Source of the DNA: Bradyrhizobium oligotrophicum S58
Lineage (GTDB): Bacteria > Pseudomonadota > Alphaproteobacteria > Rhizobiales > Xanthobacteraceae
Assembly: GCF_000344805.1 (NCBI RefSeq)
Contig: NC_020453.1
Coordinates: 3,195,001-3,259,000, forward strand
Reading direction: 5' to 3'
Length of the DNA: 64,000 nucleotides
The number at the start of each line of letters is the position of its first letter. Position 1 is the first letter of the stretch. Of the stretch, positions 9,237 to 17,940 are shown piece by piece. The position numbers and the translations under genes were made by a program. The notes beneath the pieces were generated by a model that saw nothing but the letters and a program-made list of their open reading frames with translations, was not told where the DNA came from and made no database searches.

Positions 9237-10274
9237 TTGAGAGTGCTCATCACTGGAAACATGGGCTATGTCGGCCCCGAGGTCGCAAAGCATCTGCGGG
9301 CGCAGCGGCCGGATGCCATCCTGCACGGCTTCGACAATGCCTACTTCGCGCACTGCCTGACCGGAGCCCCGGTCCTTCCCGAGCGCTATCTCGACGAGCA
9401 GTTCCATGGCGACGTCCGCGAGATGTCGCTGGACCTGCGCGGCTACGATGCCGTGGTCCAGCTGGCTGCGATCTCGAACGACCCGATGGGCAATCGCTTC
9501 CAGGACGTGACGCTGGACATCAACCAGAACACCACCGTGTCGCTCGCCAAGGCGGCTGCGGCGGCGGGCGTAAAGAACTTCGTGTTCGCCTCGAGCTGCA
9601 GCGTCTACGGCATCGCCGACGGACCGCCGCGCAAGGAGAGCGACCCGCTCAATCCGATCACCGCCTATGCCAAGTCGAAGATCGGATCGGAGCAGGAGCT
9701 GGCGGCGATCGACACCGGCATGACCATCACATGCCTGCGCTTTGCGACCGCCTGCGGCATGTCGGATCGGCTGAGGCTCGATCTGGTCCTCAATGATTTC
9801 GTGGCCTGTGCGCTCACGCGCCGGCAGATCAGCGTGCTCTCCGACGGCACGCCGTGGCGCCCGCTGATCGACGTGGCCGACATGGCGCGGGCGATCGATT
9901 GGGCCGTCGACCGGCCGGCTGACACAGGCGGCCGCTTCCTCACCGTCAATGCCGGTTCGGACGACCGCAACTACCAGGTCAAGGATCTCGCCAACGCCGT
10001 GGCCGCTCGAGTGCCGGGCACCGATGTGTCGATCAATATCTCCGCGCCGGTGGACAGCCGCTCCTACAAGGTCGATTTCGGCCTGTACCGGAAGCTTGCG
10101 CCCGATCACCAGCCAAGGGTGACGCTGGAGCAGTCGATCAGGAATCTGATCGATGGCCTCAAGCGAATGAATTTCAAGGATGCCGATTTTCGCTCATCCG
10201 ATCTGATCCGTCTCAAGGTCCTGCAGGACCATATGGAGACGTCCAGGATCAACGACCGGCTGCAATGGATCTGA
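9237..10274 (+). CDS. Extended SDR NAD-dependent epimerase/dehydratase (nucleotide-sugar modifying)
   Basis: A 345-residue extended short-chain dehydrogenase acting on a nucleotide sugar. It has the Rossmann motif GNMGYVG (residues 7-13), the catalytic Ser region FASSCSVYG and the YAKSK catalytic Tyr/Lys pair. It lacks the TDEVYG acid pair of NDP-glucose 4,6-dehydratases, so it is more likely an epimerase or 4-ketoreductase. Frames open upstream to TTG 9210. I prefer TTG 9237 because AAGGGG lies about seven bases before it and the product then begins (M)RVLITGNMGY. It opens the SDR-methyltransferase-epimerase-DUF4910 run. Confidence 0.88.
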   Translation: MRVLITGNMGYVGPEVAKHLRAQRPDAILHGFDNAYFAHCLTGAPVLPERYLDEQFHGDVREMSLDLRGYDAVVQLAAISNDPMGNRFQDVTLDINQNTTVSLAKAAAAAGVKNFVFASSCSVYGIADGPPRKESDPLNPITAYAKSKIGSEQELAAIDTGMTITCLRFATACGMSDRLRLDLVLNDFVACALTRRQISVLSDGTPWRPLIDVADMARAIDWAVDRPADTGGRFLTVNAGSDDRNYQVKDLANAVAARVPGTDVSINISAPVDSRSYKVDFGLYRKLAPDHQPRVTLEQSIRNLIDGLKRMNFKDADFRSSDLIRLKVLQDHMETSRINDRLQWI

Positions 10275-10326
10275 TGCCGCGCGGCGCGCCGGGCAGGCCT
10301 TCGCTTCGACCGATAGTGGAGAAACC

Positions 10327-11589
10327 ATGGAACTGACCCTTCCCACGGCCGTGGGCGTCGCGCCCAAGTGCCGGCATTGCGGCGATGATCTCACGCTCAA
10401 GCTGATCGACCTCGGCGCCTCGCCGGTCGCCAACGACTACGTGGATCCGGCCAATTACATGCGGGCCGAGCCGTTCTACCCGCTGGAGACGTTCGTCTGC
10501 CGCGAGTGCCGTCTGGCACAGACGCGCGACCTCTTGGCCGCGTCCGAGATCTTCCGGGCGGACTATGCCTACTTCTCCTCGCATTCGACCTCGTGGCTCG
10601 AGCACGCGCGGAGCTATGTCGAAGTCGTGACCGAGCGCTTCAAGCTCGGTCCGGCATCGCGCCATGTCGAGATCGCATCGAACGACGGCTACCTGCTGCA
10701 ATACTCGCTTCAGAAGGGGATCAGCTGTCTCGGCGTCGAGCCTTGCGAGAGCGTCGCGCTGGCTGCGCGCGCGAAGGGCATCGAGACCCGGGTCGAATTC
10801 TTCGGCCGTGGCTCCGCGACGCTTCTTCGGGAGGAGGGATGGTCGGCCGATCTGGTTACGGCGAACAACGTGCTCGCCCATGTTCCGGACATCAATGACT
10901 TCGTCGGCGGGGTCAAGATCCTGCTGGCTCCGGAAGGGGTCGCGACCTTCGAGGTCCAGCATCTGCTGACGCTGATGCAGCGGCACCAGTTCGATACGAT
11001 CTATCACGAGCACTTTTCCTACCTGTCGCTGATCGCCGGCTTGCGCATCTTCGCCCGGGCGGGCCTGCGCGTGTTCGACGTCGAACTCCCCGAAACCCAT
11101 GGCGGTTCGATCAGGTTCTTCGTCTGCCACGAGGGCGCGTCGCATGCCGAGAGCCCGAACGTCGCCGATGTCCTGGCGCGGGAGCGGGCCTACGGCCTGC
11201 ACGAGGACGCGATCTACATGGCCTGGAACGAACAGGTCAAAGAGACGAAGCGCGCGCTTCTCGAACTCCTGACGGCGCTGAAGCGCGACAACAAGAAGAT
11301 CGTCGCCTACGGCGCGCCGGCCAAGGGTGTCACGCTGCTCAACTACTGCGGCGTCCGGACCGATTTTCTCGACTTCACGGTCGATCGCGCCCCGTCCAAG
11401 CAGGGACGCTACATGCCGGGCGTACGCATTCCGATCCTGCCGCCGGAAGCGATCTTCGAAGCCAGGCCCGACTACGTCCTGATCCTGCCCTGGAACATCA
11501 AGAACGAGATCAAGGCGCAGATCGCGGAGATCCGCAACTGGGGCGGTCGTTTCATCGTGCCCGTGCCCAAGGCGACCATCGAGGATTAG
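10327..11589 (+). CDS. Class I SAM-dependent C-methyltransferase (sugar 3-C-methyltransferase type)
   Basis: A 420-residue three-part methyltransferase of the type that adds a methyl group to carbon 3 of NDP-4-keto-6-deoxysugars (NovU/TylCIII-like). The N-terminal zinc-binding part has Cys15, Cys18, Cys58 and Cys61 (CRHCG and CRECR). The SAM-binding fold includes HVEIASNDGYLLQY (about residues 112-125) and TANNVLAHVPDINDFV. The C-terminal putative sugar-binding part includes VAYGAPAKGVTLLNYCGV, diagnostic of the Methyltransf_14 domain. ATG 10327 follows a GTGGAGAAACC leader with GGAG. The gene points to a branched-chain (C-methylated) deoxysugar in the EPS; the exact sugar is inference. Confidence 0.92.
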   Translation: MELTLPTAVGVAPKCRHCGDDLTLKLIDLGASPVANDYVDPANYMRAEPFYPLETFVCRECRLAQTRDLLAASEIFRADYAYFSSHSTSWLEHARSYVEVVTERFKLGPASRHVEIASNDGYLLQYSLQKGISCLGVEPCESVALAARAKGIETRVEFFGRGSATLLREEGWSADLVTANNVLAHVPDINDFVGGVKILLAPEGVATFEVQHLLTLMQRHQFDTIYHEHFSYLSLIAGLRIFARAGLRVFDVELPETHGGSIRFFVCHEGASHAESPNVADVLARERAYGLHEDAIYMAWNEQVKETKRALLELLTALKRDNKKIVAYGAPAKGVTLLNYCGVRTDFLDFTVDRAPSKQGRYMPGVRIPILPPEAIFEARPDYVLILPWNIKNEIKAQIAEIRNWGGRFIVPVPKATIED

Positions 11590-11700
11590 CGGGCGTCATC
11601 GCTCGTCGTCGGGCGCCCTGCATACAGAGGGCGTCCCTTTGACGAGGAAATTGTCGAGATCGACGGCACCGCCGGATCATTGCGCGAAAGAGTTGTTGCC

Positions 11701-12243
11701 ATGAGGTTTGTCCAGCTGGGACGGTCGGATGCGCGGCTGATCGAGCTCACGGTCCGCGCCGACGAGCGTGGCAGCTTCACGCGGACCTGGTGTGCGAAGA
11801 CCTTCGCTGACGAGGGCATCGACTTCCAGCCGGTTCAGGGCAATAGCTCGGTGACCCGTATCAGCGGAAGCGTGCGCGGCATGCATTTTCAGCGCGCGCC
11901 GAAGCCCGACGCCAAGATCGTGCGCTGCTCCGCCGGACTCATCCATGACGTCATCGTCGATATCAGGCCGAATTCGCCGACGCGGGGCGAGATCTATGCC
12001 TGTGAGCTCGGGCCGACCACAGCGCGGATGCTCTACATTCCCGCAGGCTTTGCCCACGGCTTCCAGGCGCTCACCGACGACGTGACGGTCGAGTACCTGA
12101 TGGGCATCGAATATGTCGAGGATCTGTCGGATGGTTTCCGCCACGATGATCCGATGATCGGGATCAAGTGGCCGCAGCCCGTGACCGTCCTGTCGGCGAA
12201 GGATGCCGCCTGGCCATTGCTTGCAGAACGAGGTCTGTGGTGA
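11701..12243 (+). CDS. dTDP-4-dehydrorhamnose 3,5-epimerase-like protein (RmlC/RfbC family)
   Basis: A 180-residue cupin-fold epimerase. Family features are a DERGSFTRTWC start, GNSSVTRISGSVRGMHFQ with the catalytic His, and YIPAGFAHGFQAL. By family it epimerises carbon 3 and/or 5 of an NDP-4-keto-6-deoxysugar. In this cassette the substrate is probably the CDP-linked 3-C-methyl-4-keto sugar rather than the dTDP-rhamnose intermediate (inference from the upstream RfbF and C-methyltransferase). ATG 11701 gives the usual length, with a weak GAAAGAG upstream; an in-frame ATG at 11680 is possible. The next gene starts inside its stop codon region. Confidence 0.88.
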   Translation: MRFVQLGRSDARLIELTVRADERGSFTRTWCAKTFADEGIDFQPVQGNSSVTRISGSVRGMHFQRAPKPDAKIVRCSAGLIHDVIVDIRPNSPTRGEIYACELGPTTARMLYIPAGFAHGFQALTDDVTVEYLMGIEYVEDLSDGFRHDDPMIGIKWPQPVTVLSAKDAAWPLLAERGLW

Positions 12244-13586
12244 ACCGGCACGTGCAGATGGCGGCAACGCCAGGCCATCGTGGCGGTCTGGACCGTAGGC
12301 CCGGAATCGACCTCCACGCGATGATCCGCGACATGTTTCCGATCAATCGGAGCCTTACCGGGGCGGGCGTTCGCCAAACGCTTGCGATCATCGCGCGCCA
12401 TATCGATCTCACCGTTCACGAGGTGGCGACGGGCACCCCCGTGCTCGACTGGCACGTGCCGATGGAGTGGAATATCCGCGGCGGCACGATCAGAACGCTC
12501 GATGGGCGATGCCTGGTCGATTTCGCCCAGAATAACCTTCACATCATGGGGTACAGCAAGCCGGTTCACGGTGTTTTCAGCCGGGCCGAGCTCGCGCGCC
12601 ACGTGCACGCGCTGCCGGATCAGCCCGACCTCATTCCATACCGCACCGGCTACTACGCCGATGATTGGGGTTTCTGTCTGCCCGACCGGCTCTGGCAGAC
12701 GATGACGGACGATTCCTACCAGGTCGATATCGACAGCGATCTGTCGCCGGGCGCGATGACCTATGGCGAGTTCTTCGTTCCCGGCGAGACCCAGGACGAG
12801 GTCCTGATCACCTGCCACGTCTGCCATCCCAGTCTCGCCAACGACAATCTCTCGGGCATTGCCGTCGCGACCGCGCTGGCCGCGTTACGGGCAGGGCGAC
12901 GAGGGCGGCTCGGCTATCGCTTCCTGTTCCTGCCGGCAACCATCGGCGCCATCACCTGGCTTGCACGCAACGAGGCGCGTCTCGATCGCATCGTGCATGG
13001 GCTGGTGCTGACCTGCCTCGGAGACGACGGCCCGTTCCACTACAAGCAGAGCCGCAGGGAAGGGGCGACGATCGATCGCGCCGTCGCACATGTCCTCGCC
13101 CAGGCCGGCGCGCCGCATGCGATCATGCCGTTCAATCCCTACGGCTATGACGAGCGTCAGTTTTGTTCGCCCGGCTTCGACCTTCCGGTCGGATGCTTCA
13201 TGCGCGGCGTTCACGGCACTTTTCCGGAATATCACACCTCGGCAGATGACCTCGATTTCGTGAAGCCCGAGGCGCTCGACGGCTCCTTTGCCGTCTTGGA
13301 CACGCTGTTGGACCTGCTCGATCGCGACTGCACCTATGAGCGCATCGATGGCCGAGGCGAGCCGCAACTCGGCCGGCGCGGGCTGTACCGCGCGATCGCT
13401 GGACAGCGCGAAGCCGGCGGCGCCACCCAGATGGACCTGTTGTGGTTCCTCAACCTGGCCGACGGCCGGCACAGCCTGCTCGATATGGCCATCCGTGCCG
13501 ATGTCCCTTTCGGACGGATCGAGGCTGCCGCGCGGCTGGCCCTGGACGCCGATCTCGTCCGTCCAGTTGCCGCGCGTGAAGCGTGA
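12240..13586 (+). CDS. DUF4910 family aminopeptidase-like protein
   Basis: A 448-residue protein of the DUF4910 family, related to M28 zinc aminopeptidases and often found in polysaccharide and sugar-nucleotide clusters. The putative metal site is CHVCHPSLANDNLSG (about residues 183-197), with a downstream PEYHTSADDLDFV that supplies another His and acids. It starts at GTG 12240, overlapping the epimerase stop, with ACGAGG seven bases upstream. A C-terminal winged-helix-like part (LLWFLNLADGRHSLLDMAIR) is present. Whether it cuts a peptide or amide or acts on a sugar amide in EPS decoration is unknown. Confidence 0.85.
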   Translation: MNRHVQMAATPGHRGGLDRRPGIDLHAMIRDMFPINRSLTGAGVRQTLAIIARHIDLTVHEVATGTPVLDWHVPMEWNIRGGTIRTLDGRCLVDFAQNNLHIMGYSKPVHGVFSRAELARHVHALPDQPDLIPYRTGYYADDWGFCLPDRLWQTMTDDSYQVDIDSDLSPGAMTYGEFFVPGETQDEVLITCHVCHPSLANDNLSGIAVATALAALRAGRRGRLGYRFLFLPATIGAITWLARNEARLDRIVHGLVLTCLGDDGPFHYKQSRREGATIDRAVAHVLAQAGAPHAIMPFNPYGYDERQFCSPGFDLPVGCFMRGVHGTFPEYHTSADDLDFVKPEALDGSFAVLDTLLDLLDRDCTYERIDGRGEPQLGRRGLYRAIAGQREAGGATQMDLLWFLNLADGRHSLLDMAIRADVPFGRIEAAARLALDADLVRPVAAREA

Positions 13587-13655
13587 TGCGGTCGTTCGGG
13601 CTCAGTCGTGAGACCGCGGCGACCGGCCGCGCAGAGGCGCGCCAAGGAGGTGTCG

Positions 13656-14813
13656 ATGGTCGACCAGCCTGACAAGCCGCGGGTTCTGATCTTTTCGCTG
13701 AGGAATATCTTCGGCAGGGCGCTCAACCGCGGCCCGCATTATGAGTTCGAAGACATCATCCGTGAGATCGATTCCGCCGAACTGGTCGCGCCAAAGGTCG
13801 ACCCGGCCAGCCGACGTGCGAGCTTGGCCACCCGGCTCGCTTATCACGCACCTGTCGCACTGAACCCCGGCATCCCCAAAATAGCAGCCAAGGGGCCTTA
13901 CGATCTCCTGTTCACGATCTGCGGCTTTCCGCAGGATCTGCTCATGTTCAATGCGGTGGAGCATCTGCGGGATGTCTGCAAGACTTCGGTCTGCCTTCTC
14001 GACGAGCTCTGGGCCAAGGACATCCACAAGCACCGCCATTTCCTGCCGATCCTCGCCAAGTTCGACGTCGTGCTTCAGTATCACAGCTCGAGCGTCAAGC
14101 CGCTCAGCGAGCTGATCGGGCCGCGATGCCGGTACTTTCCGCCGGGCGTGGATGCGAGCCTGTTCTGCCCCTATCCTGATCCGCCCGCGCGCGTGGTCGA
14201 CGTCTACAGCATGGGGCGGCGGCCGGCCGCCGTGCATCAGAAGCTGCTCGGCATGGCCCGCGATGCCGGTCTGTTCTACGTCCACGATACGATCAGCGGG
14301 AGCCAGGCGATCGAGCCGCGGGAACATCGTGCGCAGGTCGCCAGCATCGCCAAGCGAAGCAGATACTTTCTGGTCAATCCCGGGAAGTTCGACAGCCCCG
14401 AGGAAACCGGCCATCAGGTCGAGTTCGGCTACCGCTATTTCGAAGGTGCGGCTTCCGGCGCCATCATGCTCGGCGAGCGACCGAACAACGCGGTATTTCC
14501 TGGCCTGTTCGATTGGCCGGACGCCGTGATCGAGGTGCCGCAGCAGTCCGGCGAGATCGACCGGGTGATCAGCGAACTGGATCGCGATCCCGGACGCCAG
14601 GACCGCATACGGCGCACCGGCATGGAGCAGGCGCTGATGCGGCATGACTGGGTGTATCGGTGGGAGACGGTCCTGGAGGCGGCCGGCCTGCGACCGCTGC
14701 CAGGGCTCGCCGCACGGAAGCATCGCCTCGCGACGCTGGCCGGCCTGGTTTCCGGCCATCGTCCAATCGGGCCGTCTGAATTTAATCATGAGCGGCGATT
14801 ATCGGCACGGTGA
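13656..14813 (+). CDS. Glycosyltransferase (GT-B fold, CgeB/family 1-like)
   Basis: A 385-residue cytoplasmic protein resembling GT-B glycosyltransferases of the CgeB/DUF3880-like group. The N-terminal part has PRVLIFSLRNIFGRALNRGP and YDLLFTICGFPQDLLMF. The nucleotide-sugar side contains YFPPGVDASLF, VYSMGRRP, and GYRYFEGAASGAIMLGE (about residues 258-274), the region that normally holds the E of the donor site. ATG 13656 has an excellent AAGGAGG six bases upstream. It ends the sugar cassette and presumably adds one residue to the lipid-linked repeat; donor and acceptor are unknown. Confidence 0.82.
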   Translation: MVDQPDKPRVLIFSLRNIFGRALNRGPHYEFEDIIREIDSAELVAPKVDPASRRASLATRLAYHAPVALNPGIPKIAAKGPYDLLFTICGFPQDLLMFNAVEHLRDVCKTSVCLLDELWAKDIHKHRHFLPILAKFDVVLQYHSSSVKPLSELIGPRCRYFPPGVDASLFCPYPDPPARVVDVYSMGRRPAAVHQKLLGMARDAGLFYVHDTISGSQAIEPREHRAQVASIAKRSRYFLVNPGKFDSPEETGHQVEFGYRYFEGAASGAIMLGERPNNAVFPGLFDWPDAVIEVPQQSGEIDRVISELDRDPGRQDRIRRTGMEQALMRHDWVYRWETVLEAAGLRPLPGLAARKHRLATLAGLVSGHRPIGPSEFNHERRLSAR

Positions 14814-14996
14814 CATTTAATCCTTTTCTCCGCCACAAAGAAACGTCATCGATCCGCTGTTGCCCCGAACTTGGTGCAATCTTTTCGCGATAGCTCGTTT
14901 TCGACCGCTGGATATTTCATGCCGCTGATGGACCTGACCTGCGCGCGACACAGCATCCCAAGGTCCGCCGCCAAGACCAAAGGCGATTGATCCGAC

Positions 14997-16496
14997 ATGT
15001 CTGAAGTCGTCGCCGCCTATTTCGAAGAGCACCGGGAATCGAAGGATCTGGGACGCCGCGCCCTGCGCGGCGGCATCATCTCCATCGTCATTCAGTACGG
15101 CAACGCTGCGCTTCAGATCGTCGCCGCCATCGTTCTGGCCCGGCTGCTCGCGCCGGAGGATTTCGGTCTCGTCGCCATCGTCAGCGTGCTGACGAGCTTT
15201 GCTCCGCTCCTGATCGATTTCGGCCTGCTCGATGCGACGGCGCAGAGAAGCCGGATCACGCCGGCCCAGGTCAGCGGTCTCTTCTGGGTCAGCGCCGGCA
15301 TTGGCGTGACGGTCGCTGTGATCGTCGCGGCGTGCAGTCCGTTGATTGCCTGGATCTACGGTGATCCGCGGCTGCAGCCCATCGCGCTGTGTATCGCGAT
15401 CACCTTCGTGCTGTCCGGACTGACCAATCAGCACATGGCGCTGCTACGGCGCACGATGCAGTTCGGCCGCATCGGTCAGATTCAGCTGTTCGGCACGCTC
15501 ACCGGCACCGTGGTCGCCATCGCCGCCGCGGTCGCCGGATACGGCTATTGGGCCCTGGTGCTGCGTCCGATCACGACGTCGGTCTGCGTCGTCGTTGCGG
15601 CATGGTCGGCCTGCCGCTGGCGCCCCGGTGCCCCGGTGTTCGACGACGAGGTCAAATCGATGGTCCGGTTCGGCCTCCACGTCGTCGGCTTCACCGTCGC
15701 CTACACGCTGTCCCGTGCCGTGGACCGGATCGCGCTCGGTCTGCTCTACCGGCCCGATCAGGTCGGCTATTACCAGAACGCGATGAACCTGTACGACAAC
15801 TCGGTTTATGCCGCGCTCAATCAGACACATGCCGTCGGAAGCGCGGCCCTCAGCAAGCTGCAGTCGAATCCGGCCGCGCTGCGGCAGAAATACGAGGCGG
15901 CGCTCTCGATCCTGGCCTTTTTCCTGATGCCGGTTGCAGCGATCCTTTCCGTCACCGCCGAGGACCTGACCGTCGTCCTGCTGGGCCAGAAGTGGCAGGC
16001 CGCCGGTGCGCTGCTGAGCATCATCGCTCTGCGCGGCATCTCGCATGTGGTCGAGGGCTCGCAGGGCTGGCTGCATTTGTCGCTCGGGAGAGCCGACCGG
16101 TGGCAGACATGGGGCATCATCTCCCTCGTGGTGCAGGTGATAGCCGTGCTCGCCGGCCTGCCTTTTGGTCCGGTCGGGGTGGCCTGGGGTGTCGTGATCG
16201 GATGCTCGCTGATCGCGCTGCCGTCGGTCATCTATGCGGGCCGCCCGCTCGACATCGGCGCCGAGCTCGTGATCCGGGCCGTGGGTCCGCAGACGATCGG
16301 CGCGGTTGCGGCCACGGCCGCTGGCTGGTGGCTGCAAGCGGCGGTTCTGACCGGTTATCCCGCGTTGGTGCGCATGATCCTGTCGGGCTGCTTCTGCAGC
16401 TGTCTCTATCTCGCGGTTGTCGTCGGTGTGTTCCGGCACCGCGAGCCGCTCCGGATCGCAGGTACGATCATCCAGGATTTCATCAGGAAGCGATGA
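14997..16496 (+). CDS. Wzx-type lipopolysaccharide/EPS flippase (MOP superfamily)
   Basis: A 499-residue polytopic membrane protein with about 12-14 hydrophobic segments (for example about residues 25-50, 55-75, 93-115, 122-140 and a closing cluster 420-480). The start, GRRALRGGIISIVIQYGNAA, and RLLAPEDFGLVAIVSVLTSF are typical of Wzx/ExoT-like flippases, which turn undecaprenyl-linked repeat units across the inner membrane. ATG 14997 was chosen from the family start; the 183 bases upstream are non-coding and include CATTTAATCC at 14816-14825. A partner polymerase lies at 30040-31428. Confidence 0.92.
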   Translation: MSEVVAAYFEEHRESKDLGRRALRGGIISIVIQYGNAALQIVAAIVLARLLAPEDFGLVAIVSVLTSFAPLLIDFGLLDATAQRSRITPAQVSGLFWVSAGIGVTVAVIVAACSPLIAWIYGDPRLQPIALCIAITFVLSGLTNQHMALLRRTMQFGRIGQIQLFGTLTGTVVAIAAAVAGYGYWALVLRPITTSVCVVVAAWSACRWRPGAPVFDDEVKSMVRFGLHVVGFTVAYTLSRAVDRIALGLLYRPDQVGYYQNAMNLYDNSVYAALNQTHAVGSAALSKLQSNPAALRQKYEAALSILAFFLMPVAAILSVTAEDLTVVLLGQKWQAAGALLSIIALRGISHVVEGSQGWLHLSLGRADRWQTWGIISLVVQVIAVLAGLPFGPVGVAWGVVIGCSLIALPSVIYAGRPLDIGAELVIRAVGPQTIGAVAATAAGWWLQAAVLTGYPALVRMILSGCFCSCLYLAVVVGVFRHREPLRIAGTIIQDFIRKR

Positions 16497-16561
16497 CCAG
16501 CGGGTGAAAGCAGCCTCAGACTGCACGCGGCGGGTCCTATTAACCCTCGCCGTCAATTAAA

Positions 16562-16591
16562 TTGAAATATATGATCCGGTCGTGATTTAAT
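16562..16591 (+). promoter_or_regulatory. Candidate sigma70-type promoter close to a start codon
   Basis: TTGAAA (16562-16567) and TTTAAT (16586-16591), separated by 18 bases, each match the -35/-10 consensus at five of six positions. The -10 box lies inside the GATTTAATC motif (16584-16592). Transcription from it would begin about 16598, practically at ATG 16600, implying a leaderless or nearly leaderless mRNA. No Shine-Dalgarno sequence is visible there. Confidence 0.35.
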
Positions 16592-16599
16592 CGTTTTAA

Positions 16600-17940
16600 A
16601 TGGCCATGCCCCACGACACCGCAATTTCCGATGTAGTCGACCTCCGGCCTGCGCCGCCGGCACGGCGCGATGTATCGCGGCCCCAGGACAGTGTCGGGGA
16701 TCGGCGTCGTCTCAACATTCTCTACGTCTCGCACATGCCGGCAAGTCCGCCGCGGTTCGGGGCGCAGGCACGCATGCACGGACTGATGACGCAGCTCGCG
16801 CGCCGCCACGATCTCACGGCGGTGATGCTGGTGGACGACGCCTTCGATATCGACGAGTGCCAGCAGGCGATGCAGTCGTATTGCCGGGACGTCGTTCTGG
16901 TGCGCAATCCCGATGGGGGCGATGGTCTCGGCAAACGGCTCCTGCAGCTGCGCTCGCTGGTGTCGGTCAACAGCTTCGACCGGCTGCGCGTCGCACGGCC
17001 CGAACTGCAGCAGGTGCTGGATCGGGTGCTGCGCGCGACCCGGTTCGACATCGTCAACCTCGAGTTTCCCTACCTCGGTCAATTCGATTTCCGCCAGGCT
17101 CCGGCCGGCGAGAGACCGCCGCGGCTGATCGTGGACTCCCATGAGATCGCCTACGATCTGGCGCGGCAGTTTGCGGCCACCGGCGCCAGCGTCGGCCGCC
17201 GGCTCTATGCCGGTGCGAATTGGCGCAAGCTGCGCCGCGAGGAGCTCACGATCTATGGTGCGGCCGACGGCGTCTATCTGTGCAGTACGGATGACGAAAA
17301 GCGTCTGCACGACGATCTTCCCAACACCTGCACGGCGGTGATCCCGAACGCGGCCGATATCGAGTTCTATCAGCCACGCAGCACGGACCCGGCGCCGGAC
17401 GGCCGCACCATCGTGTATTTCGGGCTGCTGTCGACCGTGCCGAACATCGATGCCGTCATCCACTTCGTCCAGGACATCTGGCCGCGCATCGCCGATGCGC
17501 ATCCTGACGCGCGTTGCAAGATCATCGGTGGCCGGCCGCCGCCGTCGTTGCTGGAACTGGCGGGACCGCGGATCGAACTGACCGGCTTCGTTCCGGACCT
17601 GCGACCGCATCTCGCGTCAGCCGCGGCTATCGTCGTTCCGCTGCGCCTCGGTGGCGGAACGCGGCTGAAGATCGTCGAGGCGATGGCGATGGGCAAGGCG
17701 ATCGTTTCGACCAGCCTGGGTGCGGAGGGGATCGAAGCCATGGCTGGGCGCGACATGCTGATCGAGAACGAGCCTGCAGCGTTCGCCGACGCCGTCAACC
17801 GGCTGCTTGCCGAGCCCTCGCTTGCGGCGCGCATCGGCAGCGCCGCGCGGCAGGTGGCCGTCGACAAATACGCGTGGAGCGCGGCCGCGCAGGCGCTGGA
17901 GAGCTTCTACCGCGAGATCCTGGAGACCACGCCGTCATGA
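16600..17940 (+). CDS. GT4-family glycosyltransferase
   Basis: A 446-residue retaining GT-B glycosyltransferase. The N-terminal acceptor domain starts at RRLNILYVSHMPASPPRFGA (about residues 36-55). The donor domain has VYFGLLSTVPNIDAVIHFV, then GFVPDLRPHLASAAAIVVPL and LGGGTRLKIVEAMAMGKAIV (about 349-368), with the glutamate of the EX7E region. It resembles the group seen with EPS and exosortase-type systems, but no exosortase is visible here. ATG 16600 lies directly downstream of an AT-rich promoter-like region without a ribosome binding site; ATG 16606 is an alternative. It is coupled by ATGA overlap to the next gene, so the oxidoreductase and epimerase may make its donor. Confidence 0.9.
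   Translation: MAMPHDTAISDVVDLRPAPPARRDVSRPQDSVGDRRRLNILYVSHMPASPPRFGAQARMHGLMTQLARRHDLTAVMLVDDAFDIDECQQAMQSYCRDVVLVRNPDGGDGLGKRLLQLRSLVSVNSFDRLRVARPELQQVLDRVLRATRFDIVNLEFPYLGQFDFRQAPAGERPPRLIVDSHEIAYDLARQFAATGASVGRRLYAGANWRKLRREELTIYGAADGVYLCSTDDEKRLHDDLPNTCTAVIPNAADIEFYQPRSTDPAPDGRTIVYFGLLSTVPNIDAVIHFVQDIWPRIADAHPDARCKIIGGRPPPSLLELAGPRIELTGFVPDLRPHLASAAAIVVPLRLGGGTRLKIVEAMAMGKAIVSTSLGAEGIEAMAGRDMLIENEPAAFADAVNRLLAEPSLAARIGSAARQVAVDKYAWSAAAQALESFYREILETTPS

Noticed and set aside
16600..17940. Exosortase/PEP-CTERM-linked system
   Set aside because: The glycosyltransferase resembles those found with exosortases, but no exosortase, PEP-CTERM protein or companion regulator occurs in the window.
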